Shown: piece by piece, positions 14,864-21,349 of the stretch
Numbering within the stretch: the stretch's first letter is position 1
How the letters are laid out: every line of letters begins with the position of its first letter
Translations under genes and position numbers: made by a program
From: Ahrensia sp.
Lineage (GTDB): Bacteria; Pseudomonadota; Alphaproteobacteria; Rhizobiales; Rhizobiaceae
Assembly (NCBI GenBank): GCA_002698425.1
Contig: NZXU01000094.1
Location: 1-21,349 of the forward strand
Length of the DNA stretch: 21,349 nucleotides
Direction of reading: 5' to 3'
Notes under the pieces: model-generated
The model's input: the letters and a program-made list of their open reading frames with translations, nothing else
What the model was told of the DNA's origin: nothing
Databases searched by the model: none

Positions 14864-15642
14864 CCGATGCCGTCTTGGTCGACGATCTCGGCTTTTCGCA
14901 TCCGGACGCGATCCTGCCAGCGTTGGAGCGGGTGTCTCTTTCGATTCCCACAGGAGAGGCCGTCGCGCTTCTTGGGCCTTCCGGCGCCGGCAAGACGACG
15001 CTTCTGACACTGCTCGACGGCCGGCTAAGGGGTTGGCGGGGCCGCGTGTCTGTACTGGATGCACCGTTCGATCCGGACCGTGCACCGCCACTTGCACGGC
15101 GCAGCGACACCGGTTTCATCTTCCAGGAATTCGCGCTGGTCGAGCGATCGACGGTGCTGAGGAACGTCCTGAACGGTCGTTTGGGCCGCATGCCGCCTCT
15201 GCGCGCCCTGCTCGGGCGACCGTCCGGGCGCGATCTCGACATCGCCCAGGCCGCGCTTGCCGATTGCGGTATCGCCGACCTCGCCGACCGGCGGGCGGAC
15301 AGCGTCAGCGGCGGGCAGCGGCAGCGGGTGGCCATTGCCCGCTGCCTGGCGCAGGAGCCGCAGCTGATCCTCGCCGACGAGCCGGTGAGCAACCTCGACC
15401 CCACCCGCGCCGCGGAGGTCCTGGATCTCCTGACTGGCGCGGCCCGGGCACGAAGCGCGACCGTGATCTTCTCTTCGCACCAGCCCGAACTCGCGTGCCG
15501 CTTCGCGGACCGGATCATCGGCATGCGCTACGGGCGGATCGTCTTCGATACGCCCACCCGGGACCTTACCGAAGACGCGACAACCGAGCTCTACCGCGAC
15601 GCGGACGTGTTGACCGGAGCCAAGCTGCAGGTGGTGCGCTGA
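14860..15642 (+). CDS. PhnC-type ABC transporter ATP-binding protein
   Basis: A 260-residue protein. Walker A is GPSGAGKTT (about residues 39-47), the Q-loop is in IFQEFALVERSTV, the signature is VSGGQRQRVAIAR (about 148-160), Walker B is LILADEPVSNLDP and the switch His is in SSHQPE. Sequence around the Q-loop (VLRNVLNGRLG) is typical of PhnC-like ATPases. It overlaps the binding-protein gene by 4 nt (ATGA) and the permease gene by 1 nt, so the three subunits are translated together. Confidence 0.93.
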   Translation: MTDAVLVDDLGFSHPDAILPALERVSLSIPTGEAVALLGPSGAGKTTLLTLLDGRLRGWRGRVSVLDAPFDPDRAPPLARRSDTGFIFQEFALVERSTVLRNVLNGRLGRMPPLRALLGRPSGRDLDIAQAALADCGIADLADRRADSVSGGQRQRVAIARCLAQEPQLILADEPVSNLDPTRAAEVLDLLTGAARARSATVIFSSHQPELACRFADRIIGMRYGRIVFDTPTRDLTEDATTELYRDADVLTGAKLQVVR

Positions 15643-16400
15643 TGCGCTCGCGCGGGATGAGCGGCTTCGCGGCGGGCGCGGTCATCGCGGGCGCTGTCGT
15701 CTGGTCCCTCATCACGACCGATGTCGAGATTTCACGCCTGGTCTCCGCCGGGCCCCGCATCGCCGAATTCCTCGGCCGCATGGTCCCACCAGACCCCACC
15801 GTGATCGGCGAGATACTGAAGGGCAGCGCCGAGACGCTCAGGATTGCGATCCTCGGGACGTTCGGCGCCGTGGTCCTTTCCGTCCCGCTCGGCGTGCTGG
15901 CGTCCGAGACGATGGCGCCGCCTGCGGTCCACCGACCCGTCCGCACGCTTCTGGCGTTCGTCCGTGCCATCCCGCTGATCCTGGTGGCCATGCTCATGGT
16001 CGGCGCGGTCGGGCTTGGGCCGCTGCCAGGCATCATCGCGGTCGCCTTCCATGCGACCGGCATGCTGGCGAAGTTCTACGCCGAGGCGATCGACGGCGTC
16101 TCGCGCGCGCCGATCGCCGCGCTGGAGAGCGCCGGCGCTGGGCCGCTTTTGAGGCTGAGGCATGCAATCTGGCCGCAGATGGCCCCGGTAGTCGCCCGCG
16201 ACACCATCTTCCGGTTCGAATTGAACTTGCGCGAGTCGCTCATCCTCGGCGTCGTCGGGGCCGGCGGGATCGGGTTCTACATCCAGACCTACGTACGTTC
16301 GTTCCAGTACGACAAGGCGGCGAGCGTCACGCTCGCGGTGATCGTTATGGTCGTCGTGATCGAAGCGATCAACGTCGCGCTCCAGCGGCGGTTTTCCTGA
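15642..16400 (+). CDS. PhnE-type ABC transporter permease
   Basis: A 252-residue inner-membrane protein with about six hydrophobic segments. The permease signature region is ALESAGAGPLLRLRHAIWPQMAP, and NLRESLILGVVGAGGIGFYI near the C-terminus is typical of PhnE-like permeases. The frame is open far upstream inside the ATPase gene, but the ATG at 15642 (TGATG overlap) matches the family start. A single permease gene implies a homodimer. It ends the operon; no terminator hairpin is seen in the 35 nt before the convergent zinc-ribbon gene. Confidence 0.92.
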   Translation: MRSRGMSGFAAGAVIAGAVVWSLITTDVEISRLVSAGPRIAEFLGRMVPPDPTVIGEILKGSAETLRIAILGTFGAVVLSVPLGVLASETMAPPAVHRPVRTLLAFVRAIPLILVAMLMVGAVGLGPLPGIIAVAFHATGMLAKFYAEAIDGVSRAPIAALESAGAGPLLRLRHAIWPQMAPVVARDTIFRFELNLRESLILGVVGAGGIGFYIQTYVRSFQYDKAASVTLAVIVMVVVIEAINVALQRRFS

Positions 16401-16435
16401 CACGGAGACAGAGCGCCGCCTCGCCGCCACACGAT

Positions 16436-16705
16436 CTAGTCGAACAATTCGTGCAGCCAGGATTTGCGCCGGTAACCATGCTTTGAGTGGCCACGATGCT
16501 TACCGTGTCCATAGCCGCCGCGATCGTCAAAGTCACCCTGATCGGGCTCGCGGCGCGACGGCGTCGTTTCGGTGGCGCTGCGCTCGATGATCTTGTCAAT
16601 CTCGCCGCGGTCCAGCCACACGCCACGGCAATTGGGACAGAAGTCGATCTCGACCCCCTGCCGATCCGCCATGCTGAGCGGCACATGGCAGACGGGGCAC
16701 GTCAT
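16436..16705 (-). CDS. TFIIB-type zinc-ribbon protein with His-rich tail
   Basis: An 89-residue protein. Two Cys pairs, CPVC (3-6) and CPNC (23-26), frame FCPNCRGVWLDRGEIDKIIE, the signature of small zf-TFIIB (PF13453) proteins. The tail is basic and His-rich (GYGHGKHRGHSKHGYRRK) and ends SWLHELFD. The family has no settled function; zinc binding by the four Cys is expected. ATG 16705 has AAGG upstream; longer in-frame starts lie in the ATPase gene. It follows the P-type ATPase by 50 nt on the same strand and may be co-transcribed from the MerR-type promoter. Confidence 0.85.
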   Translation of the reverse strand: MTCPVCHVPLSMADRQGVEIDFCPNCRGVWLDRGEIDKIIERSATETTPSRREPDQGDFDDRGGYGHGKHRGHSKHGYRRKSWLHELFD

Positions 16706-16755
16706 GCAGCCTTTCGTGTTTATGTCTTTCTCAGGCTCCTTCGAGTTTCTTAGGT

Positions 16756-19116
16756 TCAATGACCATGCGCCAGGGCGCCTTGCGCCATTTGCTCGCCGAC
16801 GCTCTCTCCATCCGCCGGCGGGGCCTTTCTGTCGGTTACGTTCAGCAGCCTCAGCGCATTGGCAACCACGACCAGCGACACGCCGACATCCGCCGCGATG
16901 GCGCCCCACATCGAGGCCATGCCGAACGCTGTCAGACCGACAAACAGCCCCTTCGTCGCCAGCGAAATGCCGATGTTCTGGCGGATGATCGTCATGGTCC
17001 GGCGCGAATGGCCGATGAGCCACGGCACCCTGGCGATGTCGTCGGTCATCAGCGCAATGTCCGCCGTCTCGATGGCCGCGTCCGAGCCGACCGCGCCCAT
17101 GGCGATGCCGTAATGCGCGCGGGCCATGGCCGGCGCGTCGTTGACACCGTCACCAATCATCGCAACCACATCGTGACGCGCCACCAGCTCCTCGATGGCG
17201 GCCACCTTGTCCTCCGGCAGAAGCTCGGCACGGACCTCGTCGATCCCGACCTCGGCCGCCACCGCGCGCGCCGTGCGTTCGTTGTCGCCCGTCAGCATGA
17301 CGATGGCCTTCACGCCCTGCGCATGGAGTTTCGCGACGATGGACCGGGCATCCGGTCGGATGCGGTCGCGCAGCTCGAGCACGCCGCGCAAGCCCGCCTC
17401 GTCGCCGATGGCGACAAGCGTGCTGCCCGCACCCTCGATCCGGTCGCGCAGGTCGGCAGGAATGGCGGCGCCGAACCCCTTCTCCTCCGCGAACCGGTCA
17501 GACCCCAGCCAGATCGAACGTCCGCCTGAGCGACCCTCGAGACCGCGACCCGGTACCGTCCGTGTATCCTCGGCGACGGCGGCGGGCACGCCGTCCCGCT
17601 CGGCCCTTGTCAGAATAGCGCGCGCCAGCGGATGCGACGACCGTGCTTCAAGCGACGCCGCAAGCGCCAACAGGTCCGCCTCCGATGCGTTGCCGAGCGG
17701 ATGAACCGCCGCGACCTCGGGTTCACCCATGGTAATGGTACCGGTCTTGTCCATCGCCAGCGCCGTGGTGCGGCCCGGCGCCTCGACATAGGCCCCGCCC
17801 TTGATCAGCACGCCCGCGCGCGCGGAAGAGGCGAGTGCCGCCACGATGGAGACGGGCGTCGAGATCACAAGCGCGCAGGGGCAGGCGATGACCAGGAGCA
17901 CCAGCGCGTTGTAGAACCAGAAGCCCCAGGCGCCGCCGGCCACCAGCGGCGGCACCACGGCTATGGCGACAGCCAGCGCCATGACGGCGGGCGTGTAGAC
18001 GCGCGCAAACTTCGCGACCCACTGCTCGACCTCGGCGCGGCGGGAATGCGCGTCGCTGACCATGCGGATGATCTTCGACAGCACCGTGTCCGTTGCCACC
18101 TTTGTGGCGCGTACGGTTAGAGTGCCTTCGCCGTTGATCGTCCCGGCATAGACCTCATCGCCCGGCTCCTTGAGAACAAGCGCGCTCTCGCCCGTGATCG
18201 GCGCCTGGTCGACCGCGCCGGCTCCGTCCGTCACCTCGCCGTCGAGCGGGATACGGTCGCCGCCGCGCACAACGAACCGGTTTCCGATAGCGACCTGTTC
18301 GGCGGGCACCTCCGCCTCCGAGCCGTCGTCGCGGATCACCCGCGCGGTGGGTGGAGCGAGATCCAGAAGCGCCGAAACCGCGTTGCGCGCGCGTCCGACG
18401 CTCCAGCTCTCGAGGTAGAGCGAGAGCGAGAAGAAGAAGGCGACGGTCGCCGCCTCGAAAAACTCGCCAAGCCCAATGGCACCGGCGACGGCCACGACCA
18501 TCAGGAGGTTCATATCGGGGGAGAGCCGCCGGGCAGATGACCAGGCCTTTGGCGCAACCAGCCACACCCCGAAGAGGATCGCGAGCGCGAAAAGCCCGGC
18601 CTCGGCAACGGGCATCGCCGCCTCGCCGTGGCCTGCAAAGAGACCGAGCGCGCCGCCCATACCGGTCTCGACGATATGCCAGAGGAACCCTGCCGCCCAG
18701 AAGCCGCCGCTGAGCGCGGTGAACCGCCTCTGACGAGCGAGATGCGCCGCCTGGCCCGCCGCCGCATTGTCGGCGTCCCATGGCCGCGCGGACATGCCGG
18801 TGCCGGCGACAAGCTCGATAATCCTCTCGCCGGCGACCGCTGTCGCGCTGTCAAGGACCGTCATGCGCCCGTTAATGACGTCGAAAGCTAGGTGCTCGGG
18901 CCCGCCGACCTCCGGCCCCACCACCTTGTTCAGGATCGCCACTTCCTCGGCGCAATCCAGGCCGCTTACCTGGAAGCTTCGCCCGCTAACGGGATCCACC
19001 GCAGGAGGCATGACGTCCCCGCAGACCGTCCCGCCGCCACAGCAGGCGTTTCCGCTGGATTCATTTGTGTGGTGGTGATTATGATCGTGTTGGTTTCGGA
19101 TGGCTTTGGAAGGCAT
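16756..19116 (-). CDS. Heavy-metal P1B-type ATPase (ZntA-like, Zn/Cd/Pb export)
   Basis: About 786 residues. The N-terminus is metal-ligand rich: HDHNHHH (10-16) and ACCGGGTVC (24-32), then a degenerate metal-binding domain with SGLDCAEEVAIL, in which the second Cys of the usual pair is lost. Core motifs are present: TGES, CPC at about 411-413, DKTGT with phosphorylated Asp456, SSHPLA and GDGVNDAP near 655. CPC with a DCAEE-type N-terminus fits the Zn2+/Cd2+/Pb2+ exporters rather than Cu(I) pumps. The frame is open to 19242, but 19116 lies after the predicted transcription start and has GAGG upstream. The upstream in-frame part is IS DNA. Confidence 0.93.
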   Translation of the reverse strand: MPSKAIRNQHDHNHHHTNESSGNACCGGGTVCGDVMPPAVDPVSGRSFQVSGLDCAEEVAILNKVVGPEVGGPEHLAFDVINGRMTVLDSATAVAGERIIELVAGTGMSARPWDADNAAAGQAAHLARQRRFTALSGGFWAAGFLWHIVETGMGGALGLFAGHGEAAMPVAEAGLFALAILFGVWLVAPKAWSSARRLSPDMNLLMVVAVAGAIGLGEFFEAATVAFFFSLSLYLESWSVGRARNAVSALLDLAPPTARVIRDDGSEAEVPAEQVAIGNRFVVRGGDRIPLDGEVTDGAGAVDQAPITGESALVLKEPGDEVYAGTINGEGTLTVRATKVATDTVLSKIIRMVSDAHSRRAEVEQWVAKFARVYTPAVMALAVAIAVVPPLVAGGAWGFWFYNALVLLVIACPCALVISTPVSIVAALASSARAGVLIKGGAYVEAPGRTTALAMDKTGTITMGEPEVAAVHPLGNASEADLLALAASLEARSSHPLARAILTRAERDGVPAAVAEDTRTVPGRGLEGRSGGRSIWLGSDRFAEEKGFGAAIPADLRDRIEGAGSTLVAIGDEAGLRGVLELRDRIRPDARSIVAKLHAQGVKAIVMLTGDNERTARAVAAEVGIDEVRAELLPEDKVAAIEELVARHDVVAMIGDGVNDAPAMARAHYGIAMGAVGSDAAIETADIALMTDDIARVPWLIGHSRRTMTIIRQNIGISLATKGLFVGLTAFGMASMWGAIAADVGVSLVVVANALRLLNVTDRKAPPADGESVGEQMAQGALAHGH

Positions 19117-19147
19117 GAGCGGACCTCGGGATTCACTATCTCTATTC

Positions 19148-19178
19148 ATGATAGTCCCTACAGCAGCTAGAGCTTCAA
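19148..19178 (-). promoter_or_regulatory. MerR-type operator/promoter D (P-type ATPase)
   Basis: On the minus strand TTGAAG (19178-19173), exactly 19 bp, then TATCAT (19153-19148). The spacer contains CTCTAGCTGCTGTAG, the exact reverse complement of the dyad in operator C. The predicted start near 19141 leaves a 25-nt leader to the ATG at 19116. The regulator gene lies about 11 kb away. Confidence 0.8.
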
Positions 19179-19199
19179 GAGTTAATGTCCGAGGACGTG

Positions 19200-19242
19200 G
19201 TGTAAATTCTTCGGCGAATATCCGTCTCTCGCGTTTGCCCAT
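19200..19242 (-). pseudogene. 5' fragment of an IS3-family orfA
   Basis: The minus strand from ATG 19242 reads MGKRERRIFAEEF, like the start of IS3-family OrfA proteins (M.KR.RR.FT.EFK). A strong AGGAGGA site lies 4 nt upstream, as in an intact IS. Similarity stops after about 13 codons. The frame then runs on into the ATPase gene without a stop, giving a false longer start. The upstream stretch 19243-19290 is probably the IS left end. Confidence 0.55.
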
Positions 19243-19299
19243 CGGGTCCTCCTGTCGCGTCCAGCGTTATCAGAATGTCCCTCCACTCTTCCCGGGCAA

Positions 19300-19538
19300 G
19301 TCCACTGCGGGGAAAGCGATCGATCGCGGGCGGAAGGCGATCTTTGAGACGAGTGCTGTTCCAGGCCGCGTTGGCCGCAGCCTGTCACAACCCAATTCTT
19401 AAGCCCGCTACAGAACGTCTCAAGAGAAGTGGCAAACCTCACAAGGTGGTCATCGTCGCGATCGCGCGCCGGCTCGTCGTCATCGCCAATGCGATCCTCA
19501 AATCCCGGACGCCGTGGCGGTCAGTCGCTCATGCGTAG
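19300..19538 (+). pseudogene. C-terminal fragment of an IS110-family transposase
   Basis: The plus-strand frame reads RGKRSIAGGRRSLRRVLFQ, ALAAACHNPILKPATERLK and GKPHKVVIVAIARRLVVIANAIL and ends at TAG 19538. This is the conserved C-terminal (Transposase_20) region of IS110-family enzymes (GGR..VR..LY.AAL.A.R.NP...FY.RL...GK..K.A..A..RKLL..LNA.L). The catalytic N-terminal domain is absent, so it is a dead remnant. With the IS3 fragment it fills the 430-nt gap between the ATPase and dgkA. Confidence 0.75.
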
Positions 19539-19547
19539 ACACCGTTG

Positions 19548-19940
19548 CTAGAACAATTCGGTCGTGGTGATCAGTTCATACGATACTATGCCGAGGACGG
19601 CGTACCAAATGAGGATAGCGATGAAAGTGGCACCGGCAGCCATGTCTTTGATGTGCTTGATCCGGTCGTCGTAATTCGGTTGAACGTAGTCGCACAGCCT
19701 CTCGACCGCGGTGTTGAAGATCTCCGCCACCAGCATCACCCCAGTCACCTCGAGGACAAAAAGAAAATGAAAGAGCGTCTCGAAAACCCCGGCGATCACC
19801 AAGAACGCCACTGAGATGGCCAACTTGTAGCGCACGCTGAAATCGCGGAACACGGCGTGCGAGACGCCCGCGAGCGCGGTCCGTATCTTGCGCAAGGGAT
19901 GATATTCTGACCGGCCGCCCCGATAGTCACTTTCATTCAT
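19548..19940 (-). CDS. dgkA: Diacylglycerol kinase family protein (DgkA/UdpK type)
   Basis: About 130 residues with three hydrophobic helices. The active-site region reads VAEIFNTAVERLCDYV followed by DRIKHIKDMAAGAT, matching the Glu/Asn/Glu and Lys-Asp residues of small membrane diacylglycerol or undecaprenol kinases. It phosphorylates lipid alcohols in the inner membrane. ATG 19940 is preferred because AAGGA lies 5 nt upstream; an in-frame ATG at 19979 lacks a site. The gene has no clear functional link to the neighbouring metal genes. Confidence 0.9.
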   Translation of the reverse strand: MNESDYRGGRSEYHPLRKIRTALAGVSHAVFRDFSVRYKLAISVAFLVIAGVFETLFHFLFVLEVTGVMLVAEIFNTAVERLCDYVQPNYDDRIKHIKDMAAGATFIAILIWYAVLGIVSYELITTTELF

Positions 19941-19997
19941 GCTGTTCCTTGCCGCGCATTGCGCCACATCATCGTTCATTTTCGATTTCTATCTGTG

Positions 19998-20840
19998 TTA
20001 CGTTGACAGCACTGTCCGATCTCCATGAGAAAATTCCCCTTCGACTTCAATTCGACCTTGCCGCGCGACCAGTATTTCCCCCTCGGCAAGCGGGACCCAT
20101 CCCTCGGCCGTGAGCGGAACGCTCGCTAACAGGCATACTTCCTGCTCGCCGCCGCCTTCGGAAGCGATCCGCAGCCCTTCTGCCGCTAGTTCACCGCCCG
20201 CCGGGCATCGCCTGGCGAGCCACCACATCCCGGGCGCGCTGATCGATCCGTCGCTCTGATGCCGGCGGTTCGCATGCGCGAACATCGCGTCACCGTCACA
20301 ATACAGAAAATTCGCCGGGCCGAGTTCGCGCATCGCGGCAGCAAATCGGGCAACAATCTGCCTGCGCTCACCGATCGGCGGCACCCGTCCCAATGACCAT
20401 AGCGGCCGCAGCGCATCCATCAGCGCGCAGAACGCCTGCTCGGAATCGGTTTCTCCAACCGGAAGAAATCTCCTAGCGCGGAAGCGGCGGTCACCCGCGA
20501 TGTCCTTCAGGTCGCCGTTATGGGCGAAACAGTGCCAGGTGCCGCCGAGCTCGCGCACGAATGGCTGACAGTTCCGCGAAGCGACCAATCCTCGCGTGGC
20601 TTTGCGTATGTGGCTGATCGCAAGCGAACTCAAAAATGGATTCGCCTGGATGAACCGCACGCATGCGCTAGATGCCGCCGGATCTCTTTCCTTGACCAAC
20701 CGAATATCGGTCTCTTCGTACCAGCCGATACCCCAGCCGTCCTTGTGCGGCCCGCTCAGGCCGCCGTGGCGTGAGAATTCCTCCAGCGACAGGCTGACCG
20801 TCGTGGGGTGCCGCGCCGACATCGCAAAAAGCTCGCACAT
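19998..20840 (-). CDS. Class II glutamine amidotransferase (YafJ-like)
   Basis: A 280-residue protein. Cys2 after the initiator Met (MCELFAMS) is the Ntn nucleophile. GPHKDGWGIGWY, ISHIRKATRG, NCQPFVRE and FAHNGDL are the conserved blocks of Gn-AT class II (YafJ/EgtC-like) proteins. The family hydrolyses glutamine or gamma-glutamyl amides; EgtC acts in ergothioneine synthesis, but no other egt genes are here, so YafJ-like is the safer name. AGGA lies 7 nt before the ATG. It lies 58 nt upstream of dgkA on the same strand. Confidence 0.88.
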   Translation of the reverse strand: MCELFAMSARHPTTVSLSLEEFSRHGGLSGPHKDGWGIGWYEETDIRLVKERDPAASSACVRFIQANPFLSSLAISHIRKATRGLVASRNCQPFVRELGGTWHCFAHNGDLKDIAGDRRFRARRFLPVGETDSEQAFCALMDALRPLWSLGRVPPIGERRQIVARFAAAMRELGPANFLYCDGDAMFAHANRRHQSDGSISAPGMWWLARRCPAGGELAAEGLRIASEGGGEQEVCLLASVPLTAEGWVPLAEGEILVARQGRIEVEGEFSHGDRTVLST

Positions 20841-20972
20841 GTTTTGTTCCTGTCTTCCCGGACCGCAGAACCGAGCTGTAGCTCGAATTGCCGCCGGATC
20901 TGTCCAACGATTGGGGAGTAGCTCAATTTGCGGGTATTCTGAGCTTCGCCTCGGCTGAAAAATGAACTGCCC

Positions 20973-21023
20973 GCCACGGCACTCCGTGGCAGACAGCTTC
21001 CGATGGTTGCGGGGTGCGCAACC
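20973..21023. repeat. Two adjacent stem-loops between amidotransferase and DUF2892 genes
   Basis: GCCACGG (20973-20979) pairs perfectly with CCGTGGC (20984-20990) around a 4-nt loop, and GGTTGCG (21005-21011) pairs with CGCAACC (21017-21023) around a 5-nt loop. Neither is followed by a clear T-run on either strand, so they are not convincing intrinsic terminators. They lie just downstream of the truncated DUF2892 gene. The rest of 20841-21062 shows no gene. Confidence 0.4.
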
Positions 21024-21062
21024 AACTCAAGTGGCAATCTGATCTCCCGCCAAATAGAGGGA

Positions 21063-21265
21063 TCACTTGTATGCCGCACCCGGCTGGATCCCGAGTTTCT
21101 TGAAGAGCATCGCGGCTGGGCAGAAACCGGTGAAAGCCGATTGCAGCATGTTCAGCCCGACGAAGGCTGTCAGCAAGAGCCACCAGATCGAGACCCAATA
21201 AACGAGAGCGGCGGAGAGCAGCACTATTGTTCCGGCAACAGCCAGAACCGTGATCCTCCCCCAAT
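21063..21265 (-). pseudogene. DUF2892 membrane protein gene, 5' end lost to an IS
   Basis: The minus strand encodes ITVLAVAGTIVLLSAAL, WWLLLTAFVGLNMLQ and FTGFCPAAMLFKKLGIQPG, ending at TGA (21065-21063). This is the two-helix inner-membrane DUF2892 (YgaP-type) family, complete at the C-terminus. The frame continues to the edge of the IS at about 21265 with no start codon, so roughly the first 4-10 residues and the promoter are missing. DUF2892 genes often sit beside rhodanese or metal genes. Confidence 0.75.
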
Positions 21266-21349
21266 GAAGTGGTCCGCCGTTATGTTTAGGAAAACGGAGG
21301 ATTCGAGATGGGAAACAAGCGACACAGGCCAGAGGAAATTGTCACGAAG
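21266..21349 (+). mobile_element. Left end of an IS3-type insertion sequence (runs off the window)
   Basis: The element appears to begin with TGAAGTGGTCCGCC at 21266, a TG-starting terminal repeat, immediately where the DUF2892 reading frame loses its start. Its first gene begins at 21308. The right end and target duplication lie beyond the window. Confidence 0.65.
21308..21349 (+). CDS. IS3-family transposase OrfA (partial, N-terminus only)
   Basis: Fourteen codons, MGNKRHRPEEIVTK, reach the window edge. The KRHRPEEIV start is characteristic of IS3-family OrfA proteins (KKRHRPEEIVAKLRQ...). A GGAGG site lies 6-7 nt upstream. Whether the gene is intact cannot be seen. Confidence 0.75.
   Translation, partial: MGNKRHRPEEIVTK

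Noticed and set aside
15033..15641. Upstream extension of the permease frame inside the ATPase gene
   Set aside because: The extension is Arg/Pro-rich, out of frame with the ATPase motifs; the ATG at 15642 fits the family start and operon overlap.
13988..16400. Firm naming of the importer as a phosphonate transporter
   Set aside because: The family covers several ligands, and no phosphonate or phosphite catabolic genes are present; only the PhnDCE-type label is kept.
20973..21023. Stem-loops as intrinsic terminators
   Set aside because: Neither has a following T-run in a suitable direction; kept only as repeats.
1..21349. tRNA, rRNA, CRISPR array or replication origin
   Set aside because: No cloverleaf, rRNA-like stretch, regular repeat-spacer array or iteron cluster was seen on reading.

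Overview
The window is GC-rich, densely packed DNA that reads as alphaproteobacterial. The evidence is the BTLCP-type transglutaminase-like protease, the alphaproteobacterial-style MntR, twin-arginine leaders, PCu(A)C/SCO genes and the IS families. Several insertion-sequence ends and decayed transposase fragments sit at block boundaries, so this looks like an accessory island or plasmid segment assembled in pieces. Genus cannot be assigned from sequence alone.

Layout. (1) 1-98: probable right end of an IS21-type element. (2) 152-3915: envelope block with two L,D-transpeptidases, a small exported protein, a BTLCP protease (all minus strand) and a divergent SleB-type cell-wall hydrolase. (3) 3916-4291: remnant of an IS3-family orfA. 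(4) 4292-11536: metal/thiol island. Minus-strand units are transglutaminase-like protein / CDF metal exporter / STAS protein, then ccdA, then a MerR-family regulator with ynfA. The divergent plus-strand operon is SCO, DsbB-like, DsbA-like, PCu(A)C copper chaperone, second SCO and a broken DUF411 gene. (5) 11521-16400: MntR/DtxR-type regulator divergent from an operon of a di-haem peroxidase-like protein and a complete PhnDCE-type ABC importer. (6) 16436-19116: ZntA-type P-type ATPase and a small zinc-ribbon protein. (7) 19180-19538: IS3 and IS110 fragments. (8) 19548-20840: diacylglycerol kinase and a class II glutamine amidotransferase. (9) 21063-21349: DUF2892 membrane gene cut by the left end of an IS3-type element that runs off the window.

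The strongest unifying signal is regulatory. Five places carry the same architecture: a TTGA-like -35, a spacer of exactly 19 bp with a CTACAG...-type dyad, and a -10. This is the distorted promoter that MerR-family activators use. They lie before the transglutaminase/CDF/STAS unit, before ccdA, before merR itself, before the SCO/Dsb/PCu(A)C operon and, about 11 kb away, before the P-type ATPase. I infer one MerR regulon joining metal export (CDF, P-ATPase) with periplasmic thiol and copper-protein maturation (CcdA, DsbA/B, SCO, PCu(A)C). The regulator's cysteines (C78, C113, C121) resemble ZntR/CadR/PbrR more than CueR.

A second, separate regulatory unit is the MntR-like gene facing a TTGACA promoter. 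A TTAG-N6-CTAA box sits over the predicted start of the di-haem/PhnDCE-type operon, suggesting a metal-controlled oxidoreductase plus importer of unknown substrate.
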